A stretch of DNA of 64,000 nucleotides, from NCBI RefSeq assembly GCF_905475465.1, contig NC_062259.1, positions 10,116,501-10,180,500 on the forward strand, given 5' to 3'. The first letter of the stretch is position 1. Each line of letters starts with the position of its first letter. Below, piece after piece: positions 26,701 to 41,700 of the stretch. Below the pieces are notes generated by a model. The model was given only the letters and a program-made list of their open reading frames with translations, was not told the origin of the DNA and ran no database searches. Source of the DNA: Pieris napi. Taxonomy: Eukaryota > Arthropoda > Insecta > Lepidoptera > Pieridae. A program made the translations under genes and the position numbers.

Positions 26701-29700
26701 ATAAACGTGCAAAAAAATAAACAATGGAAGTCAAATGAAGAATTGCAGTCAATGTTATCGAGTCATCAGTACCTGTAGAGATAAAAAATAGTATATAATA
26801 GTGAATATTAGTGTCTGCTACATGTCCTATAGCAGAATAATATAAATGGTCTTGATTAAGCAAGAATAATTCACATATAACTGCTAAAAACGTAATAAAT
26901 ATAATATCCAGCACACTTTTGAAAGTCTCAATGAAGGCGGCGACATTTTGTTTTCAAACCATATAATATGATTACTCTAAATTGTATGTCTTTACAGTTC
27001 AAAGCATTTTGATGCTTCCGCCGTTTGTTCAAATTCGTTAATTAAAACTCGAACTATACTCGGGAATATATATAGGAACGTTTGATATTTTCACATTATT
27101 AAGAGTTGTATGGGAGTTGTTGAGACAATATAACGAGCTACTGACTTGCAAATTCTATCATAAAAACATTAGAGACTTAATCATCGCTTTGGAGATGTAC
27201 AAAAATGCTTATCGTCAATACATTGTTTAGGACATTTTTATACATAGATAAAAAGTTTACTAGTGATTTAGTATCGCATTCGTTTTTGGTGAATTTTATT
27301 ACTTATTATAATTAAAACTAACGCAATACAGCGAGGAAATGCTGCCATGGTTAAAGGTACACTGCCACAGAGACCAAACTTAAATTTGTTTTGATTTTCT
27401 TTTTAATAATTTTTATTATTACTTTGTAGGTTAAGAAAATTGTAAATACTGTATACTTGATTGTAAATAAAATAAACTAATTAACCTTTGATATTAAAAC
27501 TAAATATGGTTAAATATTCCCTAAACAAAATATGATCACAGGAATTGAGAAAATATATTATCCCATGATATTGTAATGGTTTTCGCTTATCCTTTTTTAT
27601 CAATGCTTACATTCGCTAAAACCATCATTTTCAAGGTTAAAAAATAAAAATCAAATGTGACCGAAACATCTAAGTTAAATATACATCAACTACGTATACA
27701 GTATATAATGCTTATTAAAAGATTTCGACTTAATTATAAAATTTCAGAATTAAAATAAAATATTAAATAGCTAAACGTCGAGCAGTTATGAATATAAGTG
27801 CGTAAGAGTTATAAGTGCGCAAGTAAGTAAGAGTTATAATTTTAAACTTACATAATTGTGAACATCTTCTAAAAACTGCGCTACTTGCGAGATACAGAAA
27901 TTAAATTACATAAAAGAATTTATTATTTCTTACAAATTATATTTTTACGGTACATCCGTCTTAATCGTTTCGTGATGGCGATGCTGGTGGCGAGGTAGCA
28001 TTAATTGTACAAAAATGCACCTGCATCTTGTTTAATGTTGAGTAGTGACATGGTTAAGTAAGTTAATAAATTAAGTTTTCAATACTTAAGTTTAAATTAA
28101 TTAAATCTTATTTAGTTCCATGAACAAATTAAAATCAGCCCAATATTACATCTAATCCTGTCAGCTGTCAAGTGACCACTGACTACCAAAACCTCATTGT
28201 GTACGAGTATATTCGAAATCAAAACCTCATTTATCATGTAAATAACAATAATGGTTCTAAATTTAAATTTACTGCCAGTTCTCCAATCAAGGCCGTACGG
28301 ACGAGAAGGACTAAGTTAACTCTTCGTGACTCTTTTAAATTTAAACCTTTATATCATGCTCCTCATCACATGTTGAAAAATGAAAATGAAAATGAAAAAT
28401 GAAAATGAAAATGAAAAAATATTTATTCAATCACTTACAATGATAACAACATGTGGCTGGAGCCTCCATTTAAGTATGTATAATATACTTGTGTTTGGAG
28501 TATCCGCTCTTCCTAGGTACACTTAATTAGGTATGTAAGTTTAGACAAAAGGGAATAATATTACAAAAACAAAACAATATTTATACAAGTTAAAAGATGC
28601 ATCGTGTATGAGTGATAAATTGAGGGGTGTTCGTTGTATTCAGTTAAGTGTATGTTGATGTGTGAGAGTGTAAGTGTGTGTGAGTGAGTGTGTATGAGGT
28701 ATGTGTGTATATGTCTGTATCATATGTTTGAGTGTGTGTGTTCTTTTAGAGTGTAAGATAAAAGTAGACTTTAGAATAGTAATTCTTAGATAATAGATTC
28801 AACTTCTTCATAGGTTTGAGTTTTTAACCAACAATTTATAGTTATTTTACATTTATATTTATTCATATTATATAGATTTAATTCCTTGTTTAATTTATTA
28901 TATAAGTTAGCAGACTGGTAGCAGTACTGTCTATGAGCATATTTAGTTTTAAAAGTTGGTAAAGGTGCCACATTATGCCTTCTACGTCTGTTCAAAATAC
29001 TAGGATCATATCCAATATGTCGATGGGTTCTAAGAGTAGTTTGCAGTACATACAACTTACGTACTGACAGAAGATCGCTAACCGCATATAACATTTCCGT
29101 AGGGAATCTGTATGGCTTAAAATGGATAACTTTGAGTAGTGACCTTTGTGCTCTCTCCAGTTCCAGGAATTTTATTTTAAATATTTAATTTAAAATAATT
29201 TTATTTCATGTTAAAGCAATTAATTATTGTAATTAAATATAAATTAAAAAAAACGATAATGCCGCAAATTGAAGGGCCATATCACTTCATGGTACATTAA
29301 ATCCTCAGTGTATGGTACGGGTTTAAACAAAGCTTAAGAAACCGAGTTAGATAGGACCCGATCTTATCCCTTTTAACGACAGGTACAAAGATAGCTTAAA
29401 TATTTCTAAATTTATTGATAGTGTTAGGCAAATATTACTTCCATACGAGGCTAAATTGAGTTACGTTAGTATTTTTATATATACACAAGTACTTATAGAA
29501 AGTCTCTCATGATTCACTTCACCGACTCGATTAAACGGAGTACAGTCGAAATGGCCTGACCTTGACCAACTGATGTTACTTTAACTATTACTAAAAGGGT
29601 TTTAGGAATGTGTTTAATGGCAGTATATAATACAGTTGATTATAAATCATATTTAATTACAACCGGAATCGGTAACCAAATAGTAATCGTAATTATAAAT

Positions 29701-32700
29701 TGTAGTAGAGTACTACTGGTGATACTTGAAACTTAACCGAAAGCATTAAACGCTAATTGGTTTCATAGAGTAGGGGGCAACGGTTCATCCCTGATCCGGG
29801 AGGTTCACCGGATGTCAAGTAATACCTCCATATCCTTGTCAGAAGACTCGCGAGGCTGTTGCCGGTATAAAACTTTGTACGCTCTATTTCGAAGGACCCT
29901 TATTTGAATTTGTTCAGAACTCGACTCTCTACTATATGGACTTTGTTTTCGTCCACCCCCTTTGGATGCTGTTTATACAGCAGTAGCTGTGACTTTCGTC
30001 TATAGAAGTTATATTCTCCTCCTCCATTGGTTTACAGCAGTAGGCACGGCAGCAGGACACGGCGCCCTGTAATGGCTCCCGCGTTAATTCAGTCGATGGT
30101 CTATAATTGGACTATCACAAGCGTATGCTTGTGTTTGATTCGAGTTCGAATTTCTTAGAAAAGTTCTTAGAGATATATCTCATTCAACCCACTGAAAGAA
30201 GCTCTCTAAATATTTCATTAATTCTCTAGCGTAGCGTAGCGTAATGTAAAGTTTATAACTCGCGTTAAATGCGCACATAGAAAAGTCTATTGGTCCGCAG
30301 CTGGGTTTTTAATTTGACGAAATGTTTGCCAATGTGTAGGAACGTCAAATAAGTTAATTGTATAAATTCTATTTTTATTTCGTTAACAAACTATTATCTT
30401 TTTTTTTGATTTCTCAGTATATGTTTTCCTCAAGAGCCATACTTGTATGAAACTTCTCACACGACTCTCTTGATGTCAAGTGGTAAATCTTTTATGTAGA
30501 CTTAAATATATTATGTAATGATCAAGTTTTGCTACTTATTTTCAAGTTAAACTTCCTGTATTTATTATCCTTATTAGAATTTAAATTAAATAATATAACT
30601 TCATTTATGTAATCTTATAAATACAATAACACAACAAAAGTTACATCATAACAGTAGCAAAGTGTTGTATTGTATTGAACATTTACTTCACATTGTAAAT
30701 AGGTATAATAATTCTGTTATGACGATTTACTTTTTGTCTATTATATACGCAATTTACATAAAATTAAACATTTATTCTTAATAAATTTTTACATACTAAG
30801 TATTACGTTACGATAGGTATAGTATATATATATATTTATGTAGGGTGTAGGTGTGGAGGGCAGTGTCGAGACTTAGATCTCTTGACTCTGAATCTGAGGG
30901 AGTCTATGAAGCTAAAAATTTATAATAGTACATAATGGTCGTTTGTATAAAGATAATTATAAGTTAGTATGTCACTGTGTACAGCAATACAATAATTACT
31001 GTCGATATGTTAAATACGTTTAATAAAATTTTATATTTAAAAGAAATTGTACTTATAAAGATAAATAGCGTTCGTCAAACAGGTTGGTTCGGGTTCGAAA
31101 TGTACAGTTTATAGGTACCTAAATAATAACTACCATTACTTGATGATTTAAATACCGTAATAGACGTTACGTATTTTTTAATACATTACACTTTGACAAC
31201 TTTGACCTCTATCATCAGGGTAGTTCAGTGGTACCATCATTGTTGTCAAATATTAGGTCAAAAATTGTTTCTAAACAAAAGGCACCCACTGAAGCCGTTT
31301 TGATGTGTCGCATGCTAAACCACCCTAAGTGAAAAATACGTTTTTATACCATATACATATATATAAAAACGTATTTTTGACTCTATTTGTTTAAATAATG
31401 AAATATAAATCTATCTAAAATTTCAGAAGCCCACCCCAAGTGGCTTTAAAACACATTTTAAGGTATTTACCCTTACTTACCTTAATTTTTGGGTTTTATT
31501 TTGAGATTTGAAACTATCACAGTGTTTTTAAGATACTTAAAATAGATCTAAAGTGAATATTTCCATTCAGAGAGCGTTAGTGAATTTATATATTAGATAC
31601 CTTTCTTACTTAATCAGTAGATGGGGACAACATAAGTAACGATTTAAAGACTTGTTAAAAAATCTTATATATTTATCGATGAAAGGCAAGCGCATGTCAG
31701 TTGTAGTAATAAAAAAATACGAAATTCCACCTCAATGTCCGTACGACACTATTGCCTACCACTATGTGCAACCTATCCATCGAGTGGCTAAATAAGTGAA
31801 ATTTTCCATGAGCATTCTGTTCTGTTAAAAAAAACAATAGAACATTGATTAGTCAATTTGAAAAAAAAAATATAATTCATATATAATTCGAATCCTCAAT
31901 TGGTTCAACAGGAAAATATTTGCATGTTCTGATCATTCAAGCGACGTAATTAATTAAGCTACCTCAACGCAATTATAAATCTACTAGAAGATTTATGGGA
32001 ATATTTAATTTAATAAATATTTTATTTAAAAACCTGTTAGAAGATTAGGAAAGTAGTCTTTGAAAATTTTCTAAACAAAAGACAATCGTGTAGAACGCCC
32101 GGTGACGATTATATTTTACAAAAACTGAGCGTAAGATTTAGAGATTCTAATTTCCTTTAAACATATATTTTTTATTCATCCATGCAAATTGTTTATTTAT
32201 AATATTTCAAAGCAGTTCTTATAAACAAGTAATCAGTCCGTACTTATATTGTAATAATAACATAAAGTAACCACAATAAAGAAACAACAAAGTACGCTTA
32301 TACAACCTTATGCGACAAACTATGACGTTTAAAGTATTATAAAAAGTTTCTGCTCTTTACGGTAACCGGCAAGCTAATTATAACACTCAAGATAACTGGT
32401 TCAAAGGATATGAAATGTCATTCATACATCCTTAGATTATGAATATAGTTAACGCTTTGAGGGTTTCCTTTGCACAGTATAATAAATAAGAATCGGTTGT
32501 CTGTAAAGTCGGTTTACTGACGATAGTTGAATGTGACAACGTCATAAGAAAATACTGATGGAATTGTTGCTGTCCACGCGGACGCATCGCTCACTCAAGT
32601 AGGAGAGAAACAGATTTCGAACGCTGCCGAGCGCGGAGGCCGATTGTGCCTCTTTGTCGCTCGTTCCGCGCTCTCGCTTGCACTTCAAGCCTTAAATGGA

Positions 32701-35700
32701 ACGCCTCGGAGCGAGGTAACGTCGCATGCGTCATGTTTTTTCTTGCGTGCAGCCGGCTCCATCGAATTATAAGACGTTGTCACGTCAAAAATACTTCAAT
32801 ACAGAAGGCTACGTGAAAATCTCATTACTATTGGACAGTTACATGTAGGAAATGTCAGATTGTGTATGTTCGTTTATATTAAACATACGAAAATTAAAAA
32901 ATACATAAAACATTTCCTATTTAAAAAAATGTTATTCTGCTGAAACGTCATGCAATAATCCCAAAAGTTCTTAAAATTTGCAATAAAATACGCTTAAAAT
33001 ACTTTACTGTTTAACTATCGTAAAAACTTCTTACGTCTTACAAAGGTATCAGAGGTCAGATATTTACACGCAGATTATTGAAGAACCCTAATCGTCAAGA
33101 GATAATTATTTTGCTGACGCCAACTGTGTCGTGCTGTTCTTTTAATAACTTCCTCCAGTCTTATTAAGGAAGCTTAGAGTTGAGGTGAAGGTTATGCATT
33201 ATTAAAGAAGTATAATAAAAAAGTATAGTTAAAATATTGTCAGACCTTTCTATAACCGAGATGGAAATAAATGCTATTCAGAGACCTGGTACATTAAAAC
33301 CACCTCGGGTAGTTCCTTCAAGGTCGCGTTAGAGAGGCTCCTGAGTCGCTCTTGCATTCTACCGGGACTTCAAAGGCATACTTGTTACACTTAAAATCTC
33401 TGCGGTACACACTACATAAGAGGAGATGGGCATATCTTCTCCTATTTACTCCGCATCTTCTAACCCTAGGATTAGTCCTAAAGCGCACTCTCTCTCGTTC
33501 TGAAGCTTCCTTCTGGAGCATTACTTGCTCACAGAAGAATACCACTGCATTCAATATGTCGTTACTGCCGACTACAGATTTGCCAGACCTGGCATCCATT
33601 GACCTTCTTATACCTGGAAAAAGCTTCTTTACCTGTGGTCATGCAAATGATATAAAGTCTTCATGAGGTTTTGTCCCTTTTGCCGAATTTCATATATGTC
33701 TACTTCGCTGGCCAATTTCGTATCAAATTGTAATTGTTCCTGAATTCAAATCCAAATTATTGCCATGCCATCGTTCGTTAGCTTTTTTGTGTTTTATTTT
33801 ATTACGCTTTATACCCATTTTTATTAAGTGACGATCCTAGAATTCACGGTCAGATAGTGAAATTTGTTTGTATGATATATGTACCGATTTGCAAAGATTT
33901 TATATAGAATCTGAAAATATCCTTACGGCCTTGAATCCATGACGCCCTCACCAAGAGTCACCCCTACCAAGATACGTTTCGCATAGATTCACCATTGTCT
34001 ATTTCTATCACGGGGCCCCGTGGTTTGACTGAGTTCTAAAGTTTATGCTATAAGTATCATGAAGACACAGTATAACACCTACCTGTATATGTACAGTATC
34101 CAGGATTGACACCTCTCATCTCGTATGTAGATCTGTCTAGCTGTGTTTAAACACAAATATGTATTCATGTCAAGCATTTTACGCAATCAACACGTACAGC
34201 AGATATCATGTTAAATTTATAATCTTAATATATATAAATCACGCGTCACGTTGTTTGTCCGCGATGGACTCCTAAACTACTTAACCGATTTTAAATTACA
34301 TTTGCACACCGTGTGCAGTTTGATCCAACTTAAAAGATAGGATAGCTTACATCTTAATTTATAGCCGCAATACTATTTTATTGCAGATTATTTGTTTAGT
34401 ATTTGTAGTCGCAATTCTAACAGATGGCGCTGTGTTGAAAGTACCAACGTTTCACAAGGGCTACAATTTAATGGTATAAACACCAAAAAAGCATGGCGGT
34501 CTCCATGACTGGTGTTCTCCTACCGTTTCCCTTGAATAGGTTACTACTATGTTATATAACTAAAACCTTAGCCACAGCAACGCTTGGCCAAGTCTGCTAG
34601 TATTATATATATTTGATATGATATTACCAAGATTTATTATATTATTTCTGCTACCCAAGGAAGATACGGGTTTTCCTAAAAGTATATTTTTCATAGAGGC
34701 AATTCTATGACAATAGGTGGTGGTGGCACTGAAGTGTTTTACAAATTGTTACCAACAAAAATAATATTATCTAATTCAATCAATCAATCAAATCTTGTCA
34801 CCTATGTGATCATAGTTTCCTATTACTACGTATTTTTTTAAATGAAACAGTTGGTATTCTTACCCAACAATTATATATATTCAATTGTTTGTATTTTATT
34901 ACATTAGTTTAGAATTAGACACAGGTCATAATGTTTAAATACCTCTGAAGAAAATTTACTGATGTTTCACGACCATTTTAACCATATTTAACATATAAGG
35001 TTGTCATAGAATGTAATGAGTTACATATACATTGCAATTAGTATATCTCATCAAAAATAAAAGCAAACTCAGCACTGATCTACTATCGAGTAAAAAATTT
35101 GGCCCAGCTTACTTAGGTTTCGAAATACACGCGAGCCTAGATATTATGAAAAGTGTAAAAAAAATTCACAAAAACCACGAGTATTACTTATAAATAAGAA
35201 TTGGTTACTGTTATAACAGGTGTAGAAATAATACTTTAAAAACAAGGTTAATTTGTTCTATTAAAGTTGAATGATGTGGCATAAATAAACTTATTATTTT
35301 AATATTCTATATACGCAATTAAAATAATACTATTAAAATTAAAAAAAAATTGAATAATTTCACAACAACCTACGCCTGTTGTTTTATAAACAAATGTCTT
35401 ATATGTGTATATGTATGTATAAGATATTGAATGAATGAATCAGTGGCGCTACAACCTCTTTTAGGTCTTGGCCTCAGATTTCTGAATCTGTTTCGTGATC
35501 ATTTTTTAAATCTAATAGACAAGTAGGTGATCAGCCTCCAGTGCCTGACACACGCCGTCGACTTTTTGGGTCTAAGACATGTCGGTTTCCTCACGATGTT
35601 TTCCTTCACCGTTCGAGCAAATGTTAAATGCGCACATAGAAAGAAACCTACATAGGGATCGAACCTACGACCTCAGGTATGAGCGTCGCATGCTGAAGCC

Positions 35701-38700
35701 ACTAGGCCAACACTGCTTGCATGTATTAGATATTATATTAATGAAATTATTATGATACAATAAATTGGAGGCGTAGAAAGATAGGTAAACGTATAAAAAG
35801 TATTGTTTACCTAAGATAATTTAATTGACGTTACATAAAACCATAATCACTTATGAATTGTTAATTTTATTTACAATCGTAAATGTTATATAACCAACAG
35901 TTACCTATTGATTTTCTAATAATAAATGAGTTAAATCCTTATTTATTGCTGATGTTCCGTGTCAATACATATGCATGGGAAATATATGACTCGTTGCATT
36001 ATCGAATAATTAAATGTTTAAGCTATAAAGCTGTGTATGTACATCTATTATCCCCCCATAGCCTAATACCTAGTCGCTTTCCCCTATCTGTACATTAAGA
36101 CACTAACTAGGCAACGGATTTTAATGCGGCTAGAGATAGAGAGACTTGATAGAGATCCTGTTAAGGAAGGTTTATAAATCTCCCTTCCTCCTTAAGCGTA
36201 TTATTTAAATGTTGCATACTACTGTACTTTCGGTTATATCTTTTTAACTACGCTTAAATTAGGTCTCGCGATATACAAATCTAAGAATCAACTGCCACAA
36301 AAATTTCTTTTGTTCAATACCCATTTAATTTATTCTCGTCATTTTGTTAATTGAATGGTCAAATGTACCAAAGTTTAAAGGCTTTGAGTCACTTATATTT
36401 TTGTATTGTCTTATCTGTGACCTTATTGTTATCAGGATGAAACTGGAAGGCTGATGAGGAGGAATATTGTTAGATACGCGATATTAGCTTATGTGATAAC
36501 TCTTCAGAGAGTATCCCTACGAGTAAAAAGGCGATTTCCAACTTGGCAACATGTTGTTGATTCTGGTGAGTTTCCTTATCACACATGATAGCTTGTTCCA
36601 TCACTTACCAATTAGACATTTATACAGCATTTTAAAAACTTTCCATTGATTCGATGCTCTTCTATCCTCAGAACTACCTTAGCAAACAAATATCTTACAT
36701 AGTTATAAATCAACTGGTACGATTTAAATTTGAATTGTCAATCTGTTTGTTATAACTAGATGTAGTAAACTACTTCTAACCACATAATAAACTATTGTAC
36801 AAAAGTAATTGGGCTGAATCTAATTTATATAACGCGGATATCTCTATGTTTTGTTATTTTAATAATAATACAGTTTTGTTATAGGACTCATGCTTGAAAG
36901 TGAGCGTAAAGTGTTCGAGAAAATGGATGGGAAAAGTCCCATGTCCAAATATTGGATGCCACTGGTTTGGGCAACGAATATCATCAATAGGGCGAGAAAG
37001 GAGGGACTTATATCTAGTGATCACATCGTTCAAACGCTGTTAGTAGAGCTTTCGGATATAAGACGTCGTCTTGGGGCCCTTATTGGTTATGATACTGTAT
37101 GTGTCCCACTGGTTTATACGCAGGTAAGCTATATATATCATTCGCTTAGGGAGCGTTCAAGTATTACGTAACGCAATTTTTGGAGTTTATTGACCCCCCT
37201 CCCCCCATGTAACTCGCCGTAACGTTATTCAGTACCCAAGTACAGTACTGTACCCAAGTATAGTAAAACGTTTCGTGACCACCTAGAGAATCTTTAGTTA
37301 CTATTATAAGTATGGAGTATAAGTAAAAGGACCCCCCCTCCCAAAATACGTTACGTAATACTTGAACGCTCCCTTATTAACAATATTAAAACACTTAAGC
37401 TATTGAATTGAATTGATGAGGTGAGTTATCGTTTAATATTAACCTATGACTACTAATTATAAATACAAACATACAAAACTACCTTAAAATCGTCCATATA
37501 AAGTCAATCATACAATACAAGGTATTTACGTACAATACTATTAGCTGAATGTAACGATGCAATTTTTATAGCCTTATTATATGGGAGAAACAAAGAATTA
37601 TTATTATTATTAGATTTCGCATTATACAAGTTGCTTATCAGGGCGTGTATTTTATGCTTTATGTTATAATTTTTATACAATTCTACTGCCCTAACTTATC
37701 TCCGTCTCACAATGTATAGTCTACATTCCTCCATACAATATTTTCAGGTCGTTACTTTGGCTCTATACACATACTTTGTTGCCGCACTTATGGGCCGCCA
37801 GCTGATTCCACCTGCCCCTGGAAGCACTTCAAAATACGAACCTGACGTCTACTTTCCGTTATTTACTGCTCTTCAGGTAAGATCTAGAGGGGTCCTCGCA
37901 TGCTAGTAGTAAGCCAAGTTTAGGAATGTACCCAAATTTATATTAGATGTTTGCCAGCCTTGGACATAAGTCTGAACCTCAAGAGACTTTTTTGTGTAAT
38001 AAGGATATAAACTAAAAGAAAATTGGAATCAAAGAGTTAGACGTTCTCATAACGGAGACAACATATTAAATAAAGCTTTTACTACTTAATTCTTAAATAA
38101 GGGACCATTCAAGTATTACGTAAGCAGATTTACTGCAATTTATAATTGTCAAAAGTAAGCAAAGCTCTCAAATATAATAGTCCATAAATGTATTAATTTT
38201 TTGTAGGAATCCTCGAAAATGCATTTCGTTTTCAAGCATAGACAATGTGTGGGTAATATGTGTAAACAGTAAATAATTACTGTTGACTTAATCACCAAAT
38301 AAGAAAATCAAAGACCCCTTCCATTCTTTAGTGCTTACCTAATACTTGAACCCCTAGCTAGTATTTTGTACTACCATTGGGTGTTATAAATCGATTTTTC
38401 GTGTTACAGTTCTGTTTCTACGTGGGATGGTTGAAAGTAGCCGAAGTTCTAATTAATCCTTTTGGTGAAGACGACGACGACATTGAACTCAATTGGTTGA
38501 TCGACCGACACATTAAAGTATGTAAAGCTATTAACACATATATATTTAAAAAATGTCTTAAATCTACTATGAATGTACGATGAACTATTTATATTTATTA
38601 AGATTATTGAACGATTATATTAAAAAGCTAATGACCACGACTTTTTCTACTTCGAAAAATAACCAATAGAAATGATATTATTATGACAGACATCTGTTTT

Positions 38701-41700
38701 ATTAGGATCATAATAGATTGTGATATACCAGAACAAAAATCCAGTGGCCCTTCTACCTTTTAGCTCTTGGCCTCAGATCTATGCATCTGTTTCGTGATCG
38801 TTTGCTTTTCCTAATAGGCACGTAGGTGATCAGCCTTCTGTTCCTGACACACATCGTTGACTATTTTTGGCCGAGAGAAAAAGCCGGCGTAAAACTCTCG
38901 GTACTCTTTTAAAAGAGCAACTCATCAAACAACACTTATTTTAAAACAAATATCGCAAATTAATTAGAAGTAGCCCGTTTAGTACTAGACCCAGGCCTTA
39001 TTATCAACTAGATAATCGTTAACTTTATAGTCTAGTACGGGGAAATTGCAGTCTGCGTTTGTTCCGAGTATTAACATTGTGCGTATGTTCTATTCTAGTA
39101 AACTTGCTACTATTTTTGTATATTTTCGTAAATATATTGCGAGGGAAAGGTAACATGCCAGTATACGCACGATTTTTCCTTCACTGTAGGGAGGGATTGA
39201 ACCTACGACCTCGCATGATAGTCGCTGAAGCCGCTAGGCTACTTCTTTAATTATGCTCTTATACCTAAACATTTATAAAATTAAGAAGTCTGAAGCGAAC
39301 CCAAATGAACATTTCTTTATTTACGTAGTTCTATAGTCGATTCCTCAGCCTTAAAAATGCATGAAACATCAAAATTGGGATACGCGTGACCATTATTCAA
39401 TTGACCTAGTTAAAACATGAACATTTGTAGTTTTAAAATCGCTTACAGTTTCTATCGGCCGCTTCAATTTTCTATAAATAAAGATATTCATTACATAAAA
39501 ATAATTATTCAGCAATCAGCTTCATAATATACAGACAGTGAACAATTATTGCGATTAGATCGTACTTCGTATGATAATATCTTTATAGAGTTTGCATCAA
39601 CTATAATTAATAACTAGTAACTACTATGTAATGAGTACCTACGCTATGAAGATTCACGTATTTAATATCGCAAAAAATTTGAGGTAGCGTAATTTGTTTA
39701 CTTTTTGCTTGTAGCAAGCGAAAAACAATATTCAATTGTAGTCATGGAGTAAGAAACAAATTCTTAAAACATATTTTGCTTGTGTCCGAGTTATTGGTTG
39801 TTTAATGAAATTATTTAAAAAATATTTTGTTAAATTAGAGTACATAATTTTATTTTTGATAATGTAAAGAGCATCATAGTTACTGCAATAATAGTAATTC
39901 ATATTGGTCTAACTTCCTAATTTAAACAGTATAGGTACAATATGGGTACCACGTGAAATCTAATTATTTGAGAGTTTTGTAAAAGTTTCTACAATATTGC
40001 CTGTCAGTCTCGATAGAACAGCCCTCGTGTCGAAATCCTTCTGGAGATATTTTTTAAATACATAAATATTAAAAACTATACTCACAAAATGGCCTCCGCG
40101 AATAACGATTCCCGAGGACTTTGTTCATTTCCAATACTAGTTAAACATATTTACCCTTGTAATTCCAGGCTGCCTACATGATCGTGGATGAAATGCACGA
40201 AGAACATCCGGAACTTTTAAAAGACCAATATTGGGAAGAGGTGGTGCCCAAAGATCTGCCTTATACCGTTGCATCGGAACACTACAGACGCCACGAACCC
40301 CCTTGTTCTGCTGACCACTACAAGGTGAAGGCTGAGGATTCGGTGTATGCTAATGTCAATATACCAAGGAAGAGCCATGATGAAACATATGCGGATTATG
40401 TAAGTATCTGATATTTAAATGAATCATTTATTACTTTTTACGAATAATTTACATATATATAAAATTCTCGTGTCACAATGTTCGTTCTCATATTCCTCCG
40501 AAACGGCTCGACCCATTCTTATGAAGTTTTTTATGCATATTCTTCTAGTAAGTCTGAGAATCTACTATATATCTTTTGAACCCCTAAATGATAAGGGGTG
40601 TCCACCACAAAAAAATTGTTTTTATTTTATGATACAACATGTAAATGTATTTTTAACCCTGCTTTTCACCCCTCTTGATACCCCTATTTTTATAACTCAG
40701 AGGTCAAAAATTCACAGAAAAACCTAAAAAGTTTTAATTCCGAAAAATCGAAATCTCTGGGGTAGCATAACATGTTCCATGTATGTACTAAAAAGGTAGG
40801 CTAAGTAAAATCACATTAATGAGAAACGAAGTTCGCGGGGGCAGCTGGTATAGTATAATATTAAATAATCTCGTCGACGAATACGAATCGTATAATTTAT
40901 CTATGTTTTTATGAATCTCTTTTATAGGAAAGTGTGGATACACCTATAGTGGAGAGAAGAAAAAACTGGTTCCAACGACAAATATCTCGAGTGGATTCTG
41001 TCCGATCAGCATCAACAGCATACTCTTCTGGTGGATTATTTGGACGAAACCGTCTTAACTCAGTTGTATATTCAAGTCCAGAAGCAGGGCAGACAGCTAC
41101 GCCTACCACTTCCCACCATAAAATGTCTTTGTATGAGAGACTGGTTGGACGCAAGTCGGGGAGAGGGCAACATAGACAAAACTCCAAACATGGTCAGTAT
41201 TGATAAATTAAGATGTTATAAAAAAATCTAATTACTGGATGAGATAACTTCTTGGCTAATTCCGAAAGATATCTTCTTCTAAAATGTTAATTATTCGTCT
41301 TTTTGCTAAACGTAGTAAGTGTACTCGACGGGAGATGTGCGTCACATGCGCCTAAAAAGGAAATCGATTTTGGAGCGACCTCTATCGTAAGAAATTCTAG
41401 TCTGAGCTTAATAAATTTTTAGACAATAATTCAAATCTCTCTTATCGGTACGTCCGAATTATCAAAATTATATTGTAGCGTATTAATTTGAAAAAGTAAA
41501 TCTGTTTACATTTAACAACAATCCTTATTAGCTTTTAATTCAACTCCGTATAATGTTTATACGTTTTTAAACAACTTATAAACGCATTCCTTAAAAATAA
41601 CATAAGTATTTATGCTGTAATACAAATCATTCGCATAAGTGAATAAGCTGTAAACATTCCAACATTGTAAAAATATATATCATCTATTGTTATTATATAT

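Larger units (their letters stand above)
22884..36435 (+). other. Bestrophin intron 3
   Basis: A 13.6 kb intron, the largest here. It contains LINE 3' pieces (26256-26408, 27427-27480, 28379-29171), a GC-rich inverted-repeat block (32528-32787), an ORF-like repeat (33301-33700), a Helitron-like element (34223-34600) and a SINE (35441-35717). There is a perfect short hairpin at 31331-31378 (AAAAATACGTTTTTATA and its inverse). Between these I see AT-rich sequence and no exon. Confidence 0.7.
38518..40168 (+). other. Bestrophin intron 7
   Basis: It holds a broken SINE (38742-38870) joined to an inverse LINE 3' fragment (38868-38920), and a SINE head piece (39183-39243). Otherwise AT-rich with nothing recognised. 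Confidence 0.65.

Noticed and set aside
29750..30110. GC-richer stretch in bestrophin intron 3 that might be coding
   Set aside because: Stops in all frames I followed and no recognised protein; left as unassigned intron sequence.
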